Positions 33,701-43,481 of a DNA stretch of 64,000 nt are shown piece by piece (the first letter of the stretch is position 1; the number at the start of each line of letters is the position of its first letter). The notes beneath the pieces are model-generated. The model worked only from the letters and a program-made list of their open reading frames with translations, ran no database searches and was not told where the DNA came from. The translations under genes were made by a program, and so were the position numbers. The stretch covers positions 124,001 to 188,000 of the forward strand of contig VNWV01000011.1 of NCBI GenBank assembly GCA_009801085.1. The letters are read 5' to 3'. Source of the stretch: Lasiodiplodia sp. COLG20 (taxonomy: Eukaryota > Ascomycota > Dothideomycetes > Botryosphaeriales > Botryosphaeriaceae).

Positions 33701-35315
33701 AGGCAAGAAGCCCGAGCCGGCGCCGTACCGGAACACCTGCGCAGCTCTCACATCCTTGGGCCGCATGGCGTCAGGGATGTTGGCCAGGCCGCCACCGTAG
33801 CCGCGCTGCTGGCGCTGCAGGCTCCAGCGGTAGTTGGCGTCGAAGCTGGTGAGGATGGCTTGTTTGTTGCCGCCGCCGACTTCGATGTCAGGGTAGGTGT
33901 AGCCGAAGGCGCGGTGGTCGCGGGCGTCGCTGCTGTTCCAGAAGAGCTCCTCGCCGTTGACGATGGCGCGGCGGAAGGGGTAGAGGTTTGTGAAGGCGTT
34001 AGGGATGCCGGTGGGCGTGCGGTCGGTGATGAAGTCGTCGTGGAGGGCTTGCCAGATGGCGAAGACGCGGTCGATGTTGCTGGTTTTGGACTGTCAGTTT
34101 CATGCTTGCATTTTTCTTTTTGTCTTCTTCACCGGCCAACAGTAAAACCGAGAATTGGGAAACGCGGGGCCTATACGTACCAGTGATGCAGCCAAAACAC
34201 CGGATCAAACGCCGCCACCGGGATCCGCGACATGTGCCCGGCGCCGCCGATGTTGACATGGTACGACCCGTGGAAGTCCTCCAGCGACCCGTTCGTCGGG
34301 TTCCGCATGTCCCTCTGCAGCGCCGACGTGGCGAAGTTGCGGTAGTCGGCGTACGGCGCCGCCTCGATCATGTCGAGCATGACGCGCAGTTCGGCCTCGC
34401 GGTCCTTGTTCAGCGCCACGTCGAGCGCCTCGAAGTCGTCGACCTCGCGGTCGCCCCCGGGGCGGGAGTGCCGTACGGTATGCGTCTGTGAGACGGTGTC
34501 GCTGCGTCCGCCTTGGGCCTTGGCGGCTTCTTCTCGCTCCATGACTTGCCACTCGTCGGTCGTGATGCTGTTTTTGGTGGGGAAATTGAAGGTCTTGAGC
34601 GGGTTGTCCATTGGCACCAGGCACTTCTCGTCGTTGGGCTCCTGGGTCTTGGGTCTGTAGACCATCAATTGCGCCTCTTTCAAGACGGAAGGCATGCGGA
34701 AGTCATAGGGGAAGGATGTTTTCCCGCCCGGACCGATTCCGGGGAAGACGGTGTTTTTCTGCTCGCGGGGGTGGAAGTAGTCCCAGTACGGGAGCCGGAA
34801 TTTGTCGGCGGCGAGGCGGTACTTGGGATCGTCGAACTGGGCGGCAATTTGCTGCATGGTATTGTAGATGCTTTGCTAAATTGGTGTTCAGATATGTTGT
34901 CTGACAATAAACTGAAGGAATGGTTGAATTACCTCCATCATGGCCAAGTAGGGGCGGTGCCATGTTGGGAATAGAATTGAGCCGTGAGTACAATAGCCGC
35001 CGAGCTCTGGTGAATCGCCACGAACATTGTCCCATTCACGTTTTGGGAGCCCGTGAATGCCTGAGCATGTCAATACGGTTCATTGAAAAGATGTGTTCGG
35101 AGAAAGTGAGACGAACCGGCTACTTGGAAGTATGACATCTTGTCCTGCCATTGTCCTGTGTCTTTTTGAAGGTATTCAAGCGCAAGCAAGAACAGATTGA
35201 AGACATCAGGCTCATTCACCACGAGATCGTCGATCTCACGGCGCGGTTTCACGTTTGAAACCGATTTAAGGCCAACCACGACGCCGTGGGCTTGGCCGTA
35301 GGCGAGAGAGGCCAT
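30798..35315 (-). CDS. tyrosinase 2 with ~660-residue Gly/Tyr/His-rich and zinc-knuckle expansion
   Basis: Six exons on the complement (35315-35117, 35060-34933, 34875-34181, 34079-31527, 31414-31057, 30965-30798), 1366 residues, all phases consistent. CuA: H69 in GIHG, C90-T-H92 (thioether type), H101 in TWHRPY. CuB: H311 and H315 in EDFHGSYH and the HH at 339-340 before CNIDR. The core ends near residue 450. Then comes a low-complexity region encoded within exon 4: Ser/Tyr-rich, PGDYGG repeats, seven CX2CX4HX4C knuckles, His-rich GGHHHGG tracts and SQNMGFQGG repeats. The C-terminal tyrosinase domain resumes at VLQWYIDSEVNK. Tyrosinase 1 lacks the insert (exon 4 is 573 nt there, 2553 nt here). 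A (CAG)8 tract gives a polyglutamine in exon 5. Divergent from an A-T-R reductase. Confidence 0.85.
31132..31155. repeat. CTG/CAG trinucleotide repeat, 8 units
   Basis: Eight perfect CTG units on the plus strand, read as CAG on the complement. They encode most of a polyglutamine stretch in the C-terminal domain of tyrosinase 2, absent from tyrosinase 1. Such tracts commonly vary in length between strains. Confidence 0.9.
32117..32734 (-). repeat. coding array of seven CX2CX4HX4C zinc-knuckle motifs
   Basis: Inside exon 4 of tyrosinase 2, seven units of the form C-x2-C-G-S-x2-H-x4-C can be read, for example CNTCGSNDHRTEKC, CTDCGSKDHRTGGC, CGKCGSNTHGADSC and CSSCGSNAHCNHRC. The spacing is exactly that of CCHC zinc knuckles found in nucleic-acid-binding proteins. 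Additional CxxCG pairs lie between them. The repetition at DNA level suggests growth by internal duplication. Metal binding is likely; the metal (Zn or Cu) is not decidable. Confidence 0.85.
32845..33290 (-). repeat. coding array of (K/R)PGDYGG and QPSSYGG repeats
   Basis: In exon 4 of tyrosinase 2, repeated units PKPGDYGG, PRPGDYGG and QPQPSSYGG occur about a dozen times, each with one Tyr in a Gly/Pro context. The units are imperfect and interspersed with polyglycine. Tyr in such exposed, flexible repeats is the kind of residue tyrosinases can oxidise to DOPA. Whether that happens here is inference. Confidence 0.8.
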
Positions 35316-36281
35316 GGTTTGCGATTATGGGTATTCGATCAAGGCAATAGGAAGAGGAAGGTTAGAAAATGGAGACACGCCACAATGGAAAGGTCTTTAC
35401 ACGTGTTTATATACACGTCTGCACTAGCTGAAAAGCCCAAATAGAATGTATTGATGGACACAAGGATTTTGAGAATGCCATATACTCTGATTAAACGGTA
35501 GCTCCATTTCCCTTGGGCTGAAAAGGGAACTTCAGCCAGCCAGGCCCGTTAGATTGACGACGCCTTTTCACATGTAGAATAACAAGAAACTGGATTCAAG
35601 GATCAAGTGGGCGGGGTAATAAAGCAGCTGATATGCTAGTTAAGGAGCTGAAGTTGCCCAGAAGTCTTTGTAGGAGCGTGCGGGGAAGAGAACAACGGGA
35701 ACGAAGGGCCAATGGGTTGTTAGTCATGTTATTAAGGTGGCTATGTAAGCGGCGAGAACCAATGAGCCAGCCCGGGAAGGGCCGCCGGCTCGGGGTTCAG
35801 CTCGGGCTGAGGGCCCCGCTCCAGCTGTGCCGTTCGCGCCGGTCGAGAGCGCGAGGTGTCAGCACCGGCCGAGCCGATTGCGCATCACTAACCATATAAG
35901 GAATGATCCTCAACCTTAGTTGCGATAACGTTTGCCTTAGCCACATATTGAGGCTTGTCTCCAGGCCGACTCGCCCTTCCGAAAGGTTCCTACCTGCATC
36001 GACGTCTCTCCGCGTCTTCCATATCGTCTGAACCCGACCCGCGGACGAGAGTGGGTCGTGCGAGAAAGCCCGCATGCACCAAGCGCGAAGCTTGGAACTC
36101 TCAAATGAGCGAGTTGACATGAATTCACCGAGCCGTAGATGCAGTGCCACTCACTGTATAAATGCACAGAGGAGTCCAGAGCGGACAAAAACCTGTTCGT
36201 GCCACAATCCTACGCACAGCCTTCCCGTGATCAGCACCCACAGCCACCAACAAGCGCCCATCAACCCCAATAACCACAAAC
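35316..36281. promoter_or_regulatory. shared ~970-bp intergenic region of tyrosinase 2 and the A-T-R reductase
   Basis: The two genes start at either end and diverge. A GC-rich segment around 35770-35880 separates an AT-richer left half. A CACTGTATAAA-like TATA box is visible near 36150-36165, about 120 bp before the reductase ATG. No gene is supported inside. Confidence 0.45.
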
Positions 36282-39200
36282 ATGTCCAATCCCGACTACG
36301 GCCGCCGGCTGATCGTCCCGCTGGTCGAGCACAAGGCCGCCACCAACCCCAGCGGCGTCTACTGCACTCTGCCTACCTCAGCCGCCAACCTCGCCTCCAG
36401 CGCCCTCCAAATCACGTGGCGCGACCTCGCGCGGCTCGTCGACCAAGCGGCATGGTGGCTCGAAGCGCAACTCGGGAAACCCAAAGCGGGCACGTTCCCG
36501 ACCATCGCCTTCATCGGGCTCAACAGCCCGCTGTACCACGTGCTGGCGCTGGCCAGCGCCAAGACGGGGTACAAGATCCTGTTCAACTCGCCGCGCAACA
36601 GCGTCGAGGCGCAGCTGTACCTGTTCGACAAGACGGAATGCAAGGTGCTGCTGCGCGGGCCGCGCGCCGGCAGCATGGTGCAGGACATCCTCGAGGCGCG
36701 GCCGAAGATGCGCTGCGTCACGGTGCCCGAGCCGGGCGATTGGATGAGGGAGAAGGGCCAGGTCAAGCGCTACCCGTACGACAAGTCGTGGGAGCAGGCC
36801 AAGGATGACCCCGTCATCGTGCTGCATTCGTCTGGCTCGACGGGCCCGCCGAAGCCGATTCCGATCATGAATGCGTCGATGGGGACGATTGATGCGCATC
36901 ATTTGATTAAGGATGTTGCTGGGAAGAGGGACGTGTTGAGGACGATGGAGGGGACGACCATGTTCAATCCGATGCCGAATTTTCATGTGAGTTTCATGTT
37001 GTTGCGGAGACGGAGTTTTGCTGACCAGACTGCAGGCTGCGGGAGTGTTCTGGAACTTCATGTCCGCAATTTTCTTCGACATACACGTCGTCTATGCTCC
37101 GACTGGTGAGCCACTGAAGGCTGAACTGGTTGAGAAGGCACTGGATCAGATGAAGTTTGATTGGATGTTCCTGCCACCGTCCATCATCGAGGACTTGGCG
37201 CGGGACGAACATGTGCTTCCGAAGTTGGAGAAGATGCGGTACATTGGGTTTGGCGGCGGTAAGCGAGTTCCGAATGTAGTGCCTCTTCCCGTCAACTGAT
37301 GTACGGCAGGGCCCCTTTCACAACAACTCGGCGATGTCATCGCCAAACACACGCAAGTGATCAATGTTTTGGGCACAACGGAGAATGCTGTTCCGCCGTA
37401 CAACTTTGTCCCGCTGAAAGAGTGGAACTGGATCCTCGTGCCACCAGAGATGAAGGGTGTCGAGATGCGGCCGCGCGAGGAGGACGAATTCTCGGAAATG
37501 GTCATCGTGCGTGATGAACACACGAATCCTTTCCACTCAACCTGGAGTACATTCCCCAACGAGGCCGAATACCATACCAAAGACCTCTTCGTGCGGCACC
37601 CAACCGAACCGCACCTCTGGCAGCATCGGGCGCGGTCTGATGACGTGCTCGTGCTCTCCAACGGCGAGAAGGTTGTTCCAATCCCAATGGAAGGCCAACT
37701 CTCCCAGTCGCCACACATCTCAGGCGTTGTCGTCCTGGGTCATGGCCGCTTCGAAACGGCAGTGCTCATCGAGCTGTCATCTCAGGCGCAGAGGAAGCAC
37801 TCGCCGGCTGAGAACCTCGCGGCCGTCGCGCTCTTCATCGACAAGGCCAACGCCACAGCGCCAGCCTTCGCCCGCATCTCGCGCGACCGGGTGCTCTTCA
37901 CTTCCCCAGACAAGCCCATGACGCGCGCTGGCAAAGGCACCGTCATCCGCAAGGCAACGCTGAAGCAGTACGAGAAAGAGATCGAGGACCTGTACGCCGG
38001 GCGGTCCAGCATCGCCCTCTCCTCAACGCTCCCCCTTCACGTCGACGCCGAGAACACGTCCGACACGGAGGCAGCGCTAACGGACCTGTTCGGCAAGCTC
38101 GCGGGCGCGAAGAAGAAGCTCGGCCCGGACGACGATTTCTTCGCCGCGGGCATCGACTCGCTGCAAGTGTTGACGGTGGTGCGGCAGCTCAAAGCGCAGC
38201 TGACCAACGAGCACGCGCCGCTCTCACCCAACCTGGTCTCCCTCAGCATGGTCTATGCCAACCCAACCATCCGCAAGCTCGCCCGAACGCTCCATGCAGC
38301 CGCAGCAGGCGGCGGTGGCGGCAAGGACGGCAATGCGGGCGCCCGCAACGCCGACCAGCGCGCGAAGGAGATGAAGGAAATGTACCTGCGCTACGCCCAC
38401 GACCTGCCGCACCGCACCGACGCCTCCGCCGCCGCTGCCTCCGCCGCCGCTACAGCCGGAGCCAAGGAGGAGCCCGCCACCGTCGTCCTGACCGGCAGCA
38501 CGGGCTCGCTGGGCTCCTACATCCTGGCCGCGCTGCTCTCTCACCCACCCCAGCGCATCGCCCACATCTACTGCCTCAACCGCGGGTCCCCTTCCAGCAC
38601 CGCCAAAAAGCAACGCCAGCGCTTCGAAGACTCCGGTCTACCAACCGCGGGCCTCGACAAGGGCGACCGCGTCACCTTCCTCGAGACGGACCCGGGCGCC
38701 GACCTGCACGGGCTGTCCGACGCGGCCTACGCCGAGCTGGTCCAGCGCACGCGCTACATCATCCACAACGCGTGGGCCGTTGACTTCAACATGGCGCTGG
38801 ACAGCTTCGCGCCGCACGTCAAGGGCGTGCGCAACATGATCGACCTGGCGTATTCCGCCGGCCAACAGCAGCAACTCAAGTCCCCGCCCCCCATCTTCTT
38901 CACCAGCACCATCAACACCGTCCGCAACTACAACGTCGCCGCGGGACCCGGCGAGGTCCCCGAGGCCCCCATCCACGACGTCCAGGCCCCCGGCGAAGGC
39001 GGCTACGGCGAGGGCAAGTACGTCGGCGAGCGCCTTCTCGAAGCGGCCGGCACCGTCAGCGGTGTCCCCGCCGCGATATGCCGGACGGGGCAGATCGGCG
39101 GGCCCGTGGCGAGCGAGGCGGCGCGCGCGGGCAAGGGGCGGTGGAATCTGCAGGAGTGGTTTCCGACCATCGTGCGCTCGTCCAAGCACCTCGGCGCGCT

Positions 39201-39696
39201 GCCCAGCTCCATCGCCGGCATGGATCAGGCGGACTGGGTGCCCGTGGATCTCGCGGCCGATGTGGTGGTTGATGTGATGTTTGATAATTTGCGGCAGTTG
39301 CGGGAGAGCAAGACGGCGGGCAGGCCCCTGGTGCAGTTTGATCATTTGGTTAATCCGAAGACGAGCTCGTATCCGAAGGTTATTTTGCCGGCGTTGCAGA
39401 AGAGGTTGGCTGAGGGCGGTGGGAAGCAGTTCCCGGCTGTGCCGTATGAGGAGTGGTTGCGCAGGTTGCAGGATGAGGCGGCGAAGCCGGATGCGGATCC
39501 GGTCAAGTGTCCCGGCATCAAGCTGTTGGATTGGTTTGAGGGGTTGGGAGAGGGGTTGAAGGCGTTGGAGAGGGGGGAGCCGGCGGGGTTCAGGTTGCAG
39601 ACGAAGGAGACGGTGAAGAGGAGCGAGACGTTGAGGAATTTGGAGCCGGTGAATGCGGAGTGGGTGAATACCTGGTGCCAGGGATGGGGGATGTAG
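36282..39696 (+). CDS. NRPS-like carboxylic acid reductase (A-T-R)
   Basis: Exons 36282-36986, 37036-37258 and 37310-39696, introns of 49 and 51 nt, 1104 residues. The adenylation domain shows A3-like VLHSSGSTGPPKP, A5-like NVLGTTE and a hinge region RSDDVLVLSNGEKVVP. The carrier domain has DDDFFAAGIDSLQVL with the phosphopantetheine Ser. The reductase domain begins VVLTGSTGSLGSYILAALL (NADP-binding), with IFFTSTINTV and the catalytic YGEGKYVGERLL (YxxxK). The family adenylates a free carboxylic acid, holds it as a thioester and releases the aldehyde with NADPH. There is no condensation domain, so it does not make peptide bonds. The substrate cannot be read from the A domain with confidence. 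It is divergent from tyrosinase 2. Confidence 0.88.
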
Positions 39697-40187
39697 AGTG
39701 GGTTGTTTGATTGTGGTCGGCGATATGCTGATGGAAAGGGGGGCGGGATGTGCCCTGTACTCTCTTTGGATGACTACTGTTCCTCACCCACTGTCTTTTA
39801 GTCTTTGTTTTCCATTTTTGATACATAATTGGTTGGTTTTCTTCAAGTACATAAAGGTCTCTTTTTTGTATCATTCAAACAAATATATTTCAAAGCATCA
39901 TTCTGCTTTCACATGTACAAACCTCAAGTTCCACCTCGTCCATTACCATCCCCATCTTCACCTCACTGACCAAAGAATCCATCTACTCCTGCCATTAAGC
40001 CCCGTAGCACTATACTGATTCAAAACTATCTAGCACTTGATATCATAAAACGCTCAGTCGAAACTTCTCTTCCTTTCTAAAGATTGCTCAGGCAAATACT
40101 GTTCCCAGCAGCTGCTCCCACCTCGACGCAAGCTATGTACCCGACAGGAACACTTCATCGTCTATTCGAAGCTATCTAATTCTAAGA
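39697..40187. other. convergent 3' flank, no gene
   Basis: It separates the 3' ends of the A-T-R reductase and the HET gene on the opposite strand. AT-rich sequence near 39830-39900 is compatible with 3' untranslated and polyadenylation regions. No open frame has motif support. Confidence 0.4.
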
Positions 40188-42436
40188 TTACTCTATTTCT
40201 ATCAACTCCTCTGATAGCTTTCCAAAGAAACCTCTAGCCGTCTGTTCATTCTCAACTGCACATGCAAAAAATCCAACACGGCAAAACAAATCTCGGTCCA
40301 TCTCGCTCTTCTTCAGAACGATCCCTAAAACAGCCCACTTCTGTCGACGAGGCTTTCTGAATCTCGAGAGGCTCACGATATCGTAAACAATCGGGAGACA
40401 TAATATTTCCAGCGAGGACTTCTCAGTTTCAGGGTCATCAAAGATGATGTGTCCGTCCTTCACCAAGATGTGTTCATCTGTACCAGGATTCCTAAGCATA
40501 CTCAACGGAGTCGTCAACCCATCCCAATCTCGCACAACTGTCCTACTCCAAGTTGGCGCGGCAAGACGGCCTTTCAAACTCAAGGATCCCTCAACGACTA
40601 TTCCCGTTACAGTGTCATTCCTCGTAGTCGTACTTGCCCGAACGCCAGAAACGCATTCCTCGGCACCTGAGCGTAGCATGTACCCGAAGCAGAGCACAGT
40701 GCGTTCCACCGCAGCCCAAGACCACGACGGCGCCCGTCGGGCTGTCAGCTTAACATACCTGGTCCCGTGCACCTGCCACAGGAGGCCTCGCGGCAGCGAG
40801 AACCCCCAAATACCCGCGTGATACGCGTCGTCCGCCCCAAGGCTCCGCAACTTGCCCTTCATCTGGCTGGCCAGTCCGGCTATTGCAACCAGCCTGTCAT
40901 CCACGTGAGTCAAGTGGCGCCGGTTGTATTCCTGAACCGTTTGCTCCCACTCCAGAAGGCACGAGCCGAGCGTGTCGAGGTGCAAGCGAACCCTGATGTT
41001 GTTCTCGCTCGCGACGTCGAGCGGAGTTTTCCACAGAATCTTGTCGCGGTCGAGCATGCGGGTCATGATGGCGTGCGCGTTGATGATTGGTACGCCGTTG
41101 GGGTACGTCTCGCAGCGTGTTGTGGATCTGCATTCCCAGAAGATTTGCTCGCGGCCGAAGTAGAGGATCCTGCGGGAAAGGAGTTGCTCTTGCAGGACCC
41201 AAGCGCGGCGCAGCACGCGCGCGTCGAAGCGGTAGATCCACGTGAGGTAGTTTTCGCCCAATATGTATGACAATCTGTCTGAGGGGTATTGTAAGGCCAA
41301 GGTCAACTCGGTGGGAGCCACGTCGGATGGGACCCGGGAGAAGAAGCATCCTTGTGAGTCGTCCGCTGCGCCATGTGCGCAGATGGTGACGAATGCATTC
41401 GAATATACTTCACCCATCTGGGATGCTTCCTGGCGCCAATCTTCTGCCGAGTCTTGGATGATGCATAAGCGATCAATCCAGAGATACTCAACCCCAAGCT
41501 CTTCTATGATCATGAATGCGTGCTGGAAAGTCTTTGGTAAGTTCTGCAGGGGGTATCCGGATTGTAGAGTGTTGAAACTCTGCCGAGAAAGCCTAAAGCT
41601 TTCTTTCGCGGACTCGGGGCCCCAGCAGTAGCTTAACGCCGTGTATCGAACCAATGGATCCAGATTTGCCTTATCGACTAGGAAGATGCGCTTTTCAGCT
41701 GCGTCCAACTTCAGTAGTCTCGAAGGTACGAAGTTCTGAGGGCCGCCACATGAGTCGTGTGTGTCCAAACACCTTCTCAACCATGTTTTCACCGTTGCCC
41801 CACGTGGCAGGTGAGTCTGTATTTTCTTCAGGTGGATGATGTAGCACTCGGGCATCTTTTTCAAAAGCTAATTAGTGATATTGTACAACCCAATAGATAG
41901 TGCGCGGTTTTGATACCTTCAGATCTGAGTAGAGGGAACTGAGTCTCAGGGATTAATCTCTCGACGCCAATTTGAAATGCTAGTCTATCTGGAAGAATCG
42001 CAAAAGATGTTGCAAAATTCCGGAATGAACTTTTTATTCCCATGGGCTCGCAGGAAAAAGATAAAATGCTGCAGATAGCACAATTTTCTTCAGAAGATCT
42101 CTCTAATGACTGAGAACTCGAGTGGTGTCCAAAAATGTACTTGAAAATTTCTGGTCGTTCTTTGGGGTCCTCCGGCTGGCAACAGTCTCGTCTATCCTTG
42201 TTGTTACTGTCGCTCACTTCTGAACTTCCTTCTGATTCATGCTGATGGCTAGCGATATTCTCCGTGTTGAGAACTCCAGTACTCCATTTGCGCATATTTT
42301 CCAGAAGATCTGGGCCAGGCCCATCGGTGCCATCTGCAGTGTCCAGTTCCACGATCCTTGGTGTCTTCTTTGGGTCCCAGACGCCATCGAGCGCCTCGAG
42401 GCAGACTTGACACAACGTATTGGATCTGGGGTACAT
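40188..42436 (-). CDS. HET-domain protein; N-terminal exon out of phase with the HET exon
   Basis: The HET exon (41855-40188, 556 codons with the stop) has LVRYTALSYCWGPES, VEYLWIDRLCIIQDSAEDW and YSNAFVTICAHGA, followed by the usual RRAWVLQEQLLSRRILYF. An upstream exon (42436-41917) starts MYPRSNTLCQVCLEAL and contains HHSSSQSLERSSEENCAICSIL, which is also typical of HET N-termini. The natural intron between them (GTATCA donor at 41916, CACTAAT branch site, AG at 41856) joins phase 1 to phase 0 and breaks the frame. All nearby AGs are phase 0. A phase-0 donor exists only at an unusual GTCGAG at 41965. Either that donor is used, the HET part starts at its own ATG (41855), or there is an indel. 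Confidence 0.68.
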
Positions 42437-43027
42437 ATCAATTTCGGTGCAGGCGAGAGACAAGGTGGGTCTGTTCCGTCAGCTGCGGGGTACTCAGGAT
42501 TTTCCCAGCCACCATCGCTTGCAACCGGCTTAGTAATTTGCGGCCCCCACGATAACGGCCCTCCGTTGTAGCCATTTCAGACTCTCATCAGCCAGGATCT
42601 ACACATGATTTGATTGTTTACATCTATCAAGATAAATGAAAGAATTCTAGCCCACTACCATGCATCTAAACCTCCTAAAGCGGAGTTTAGTGAAATCTCT
42701 ATTTTGGATTCAGAAGTAACACCATAGTATCCTCATAGCTTAGAGAGGAAGTTAAGCTACACGTAGTAGAGAATAACGAATCTCGTAAAAAGTATGGATT
42801 GTACTTTCGAGTTAAATTTTGTAGAATAAAAAGAGTGACAAAAGTCTATTAAGGTAAAGAAATTTCGTACAGGCCCTTTGTAGTACTCTTCTTACCGTGT
42901 AGTCCTCTTCACTAATCTTGGCTCTGTTAAAGATGTTAATACATTCACTATGGCGATATCTTTGGGCGAGACTCTTTGAGACTATAATTCATAACTGTAA
43001 AACTTACTTTCGCCGGGTTGGGGAGAG
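42437..43027. other. AT-rich intergenic stretch upstream of inverted-repeat element
   Basis: From about 42640 the sequence is AT-rich, full of short CTAAAG, TAGAGA and TAAG fragments and without open frames. It resembles the tract at 19280-19700 in texture. It may be decayed repeat DNA. Promoter elements of the HET gene would lie at the left end. Confidence 0.35.
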
Positions 43028-43351
43028 AATTTAATTGGGCAAATTACTAAAAGCGACCCCGTTTAATAAGAAAACCCCAGATGCGACACTATAGACTAAA
43101 AAGCGACCCCCTCGACAATACAAGTCGATATTCTTACATAGTATATACTTGTTTCTTAGTATAATCGTCGTCTATACACTTGGTTTATACTATTAAGATA
43201 AATAGAGTACTACGATTTAATTTGGTTAAAGTTCTATAGCGCTTAAAAGATGGTGAATTTTGGTGAGAGGGTCGCTTTTAGGTCTATGGTGTCGCATCTG
43301 GGGTTTTTAGCACAAATACGGGTCCCTTTTGATAATTGCCCCAATTTAATT
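43028..43351. mobile_element. MITE-like inverted-repeat element with 9-bp direct repeats
   Basis: The ends (about 43037-43115 and 43260-43342) are imperfect inverted repeats of about 80 bp. Left: GGGCAAATTACTAAAAGCGA, then ACCCCAGATGCGACACTATA and AAAAGCGACCC. The complement of the right end has the same series with some changes. AATTTAATT occurs directly outside both ends (43028-43036 and 43343-43351), a 9-bp target duplication as made by Mutator-like transposases. The ~145-bp AT-rich centre has no coding capacity, so the element is non-autonomous. It ends 6 bp from the CRE-like site of the next gene. Confidence 0.78.
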
Positions 43352-43357
43352 CAAGAA

Positions 43358-43431
43358 TGACGTCAATTGACCCCATACCTCGCCACACTCAACCACGGAC
43401 GACGCAGGCAGAAGTAGTCACAGCCGCCCTT
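43358..43431 (+). promoter_or_regulatory. CRE-like site plus GCAGGCAG box, paralogue A promoter
   Basis: TGACGTCA (43358-43365) is a perfect palindromic CRE/bZIP site, followed by ATTGACCCCA. A GCAGGCAGAAGTAGTCACAG box begins at 43404. The same two elements precede the other two members of this protein family (44986 and 53826). The ATG is about 117 bp downstream of the CRE. Confidence 0.6.
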
Positions 43432-43481
43432 CAAATAAACTCCCAGGGCCGTGAGCCTTCGTTTTCCACAAATCTCCAACG

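Noticed and set aside
36074..36808. Arg/Gln-rich open frame overlapping the start of the A-T-R reductase
   Set aside because: A shifted-frame shadow of the adenylation domain. The reductase frame continues through both introns with correct phases.
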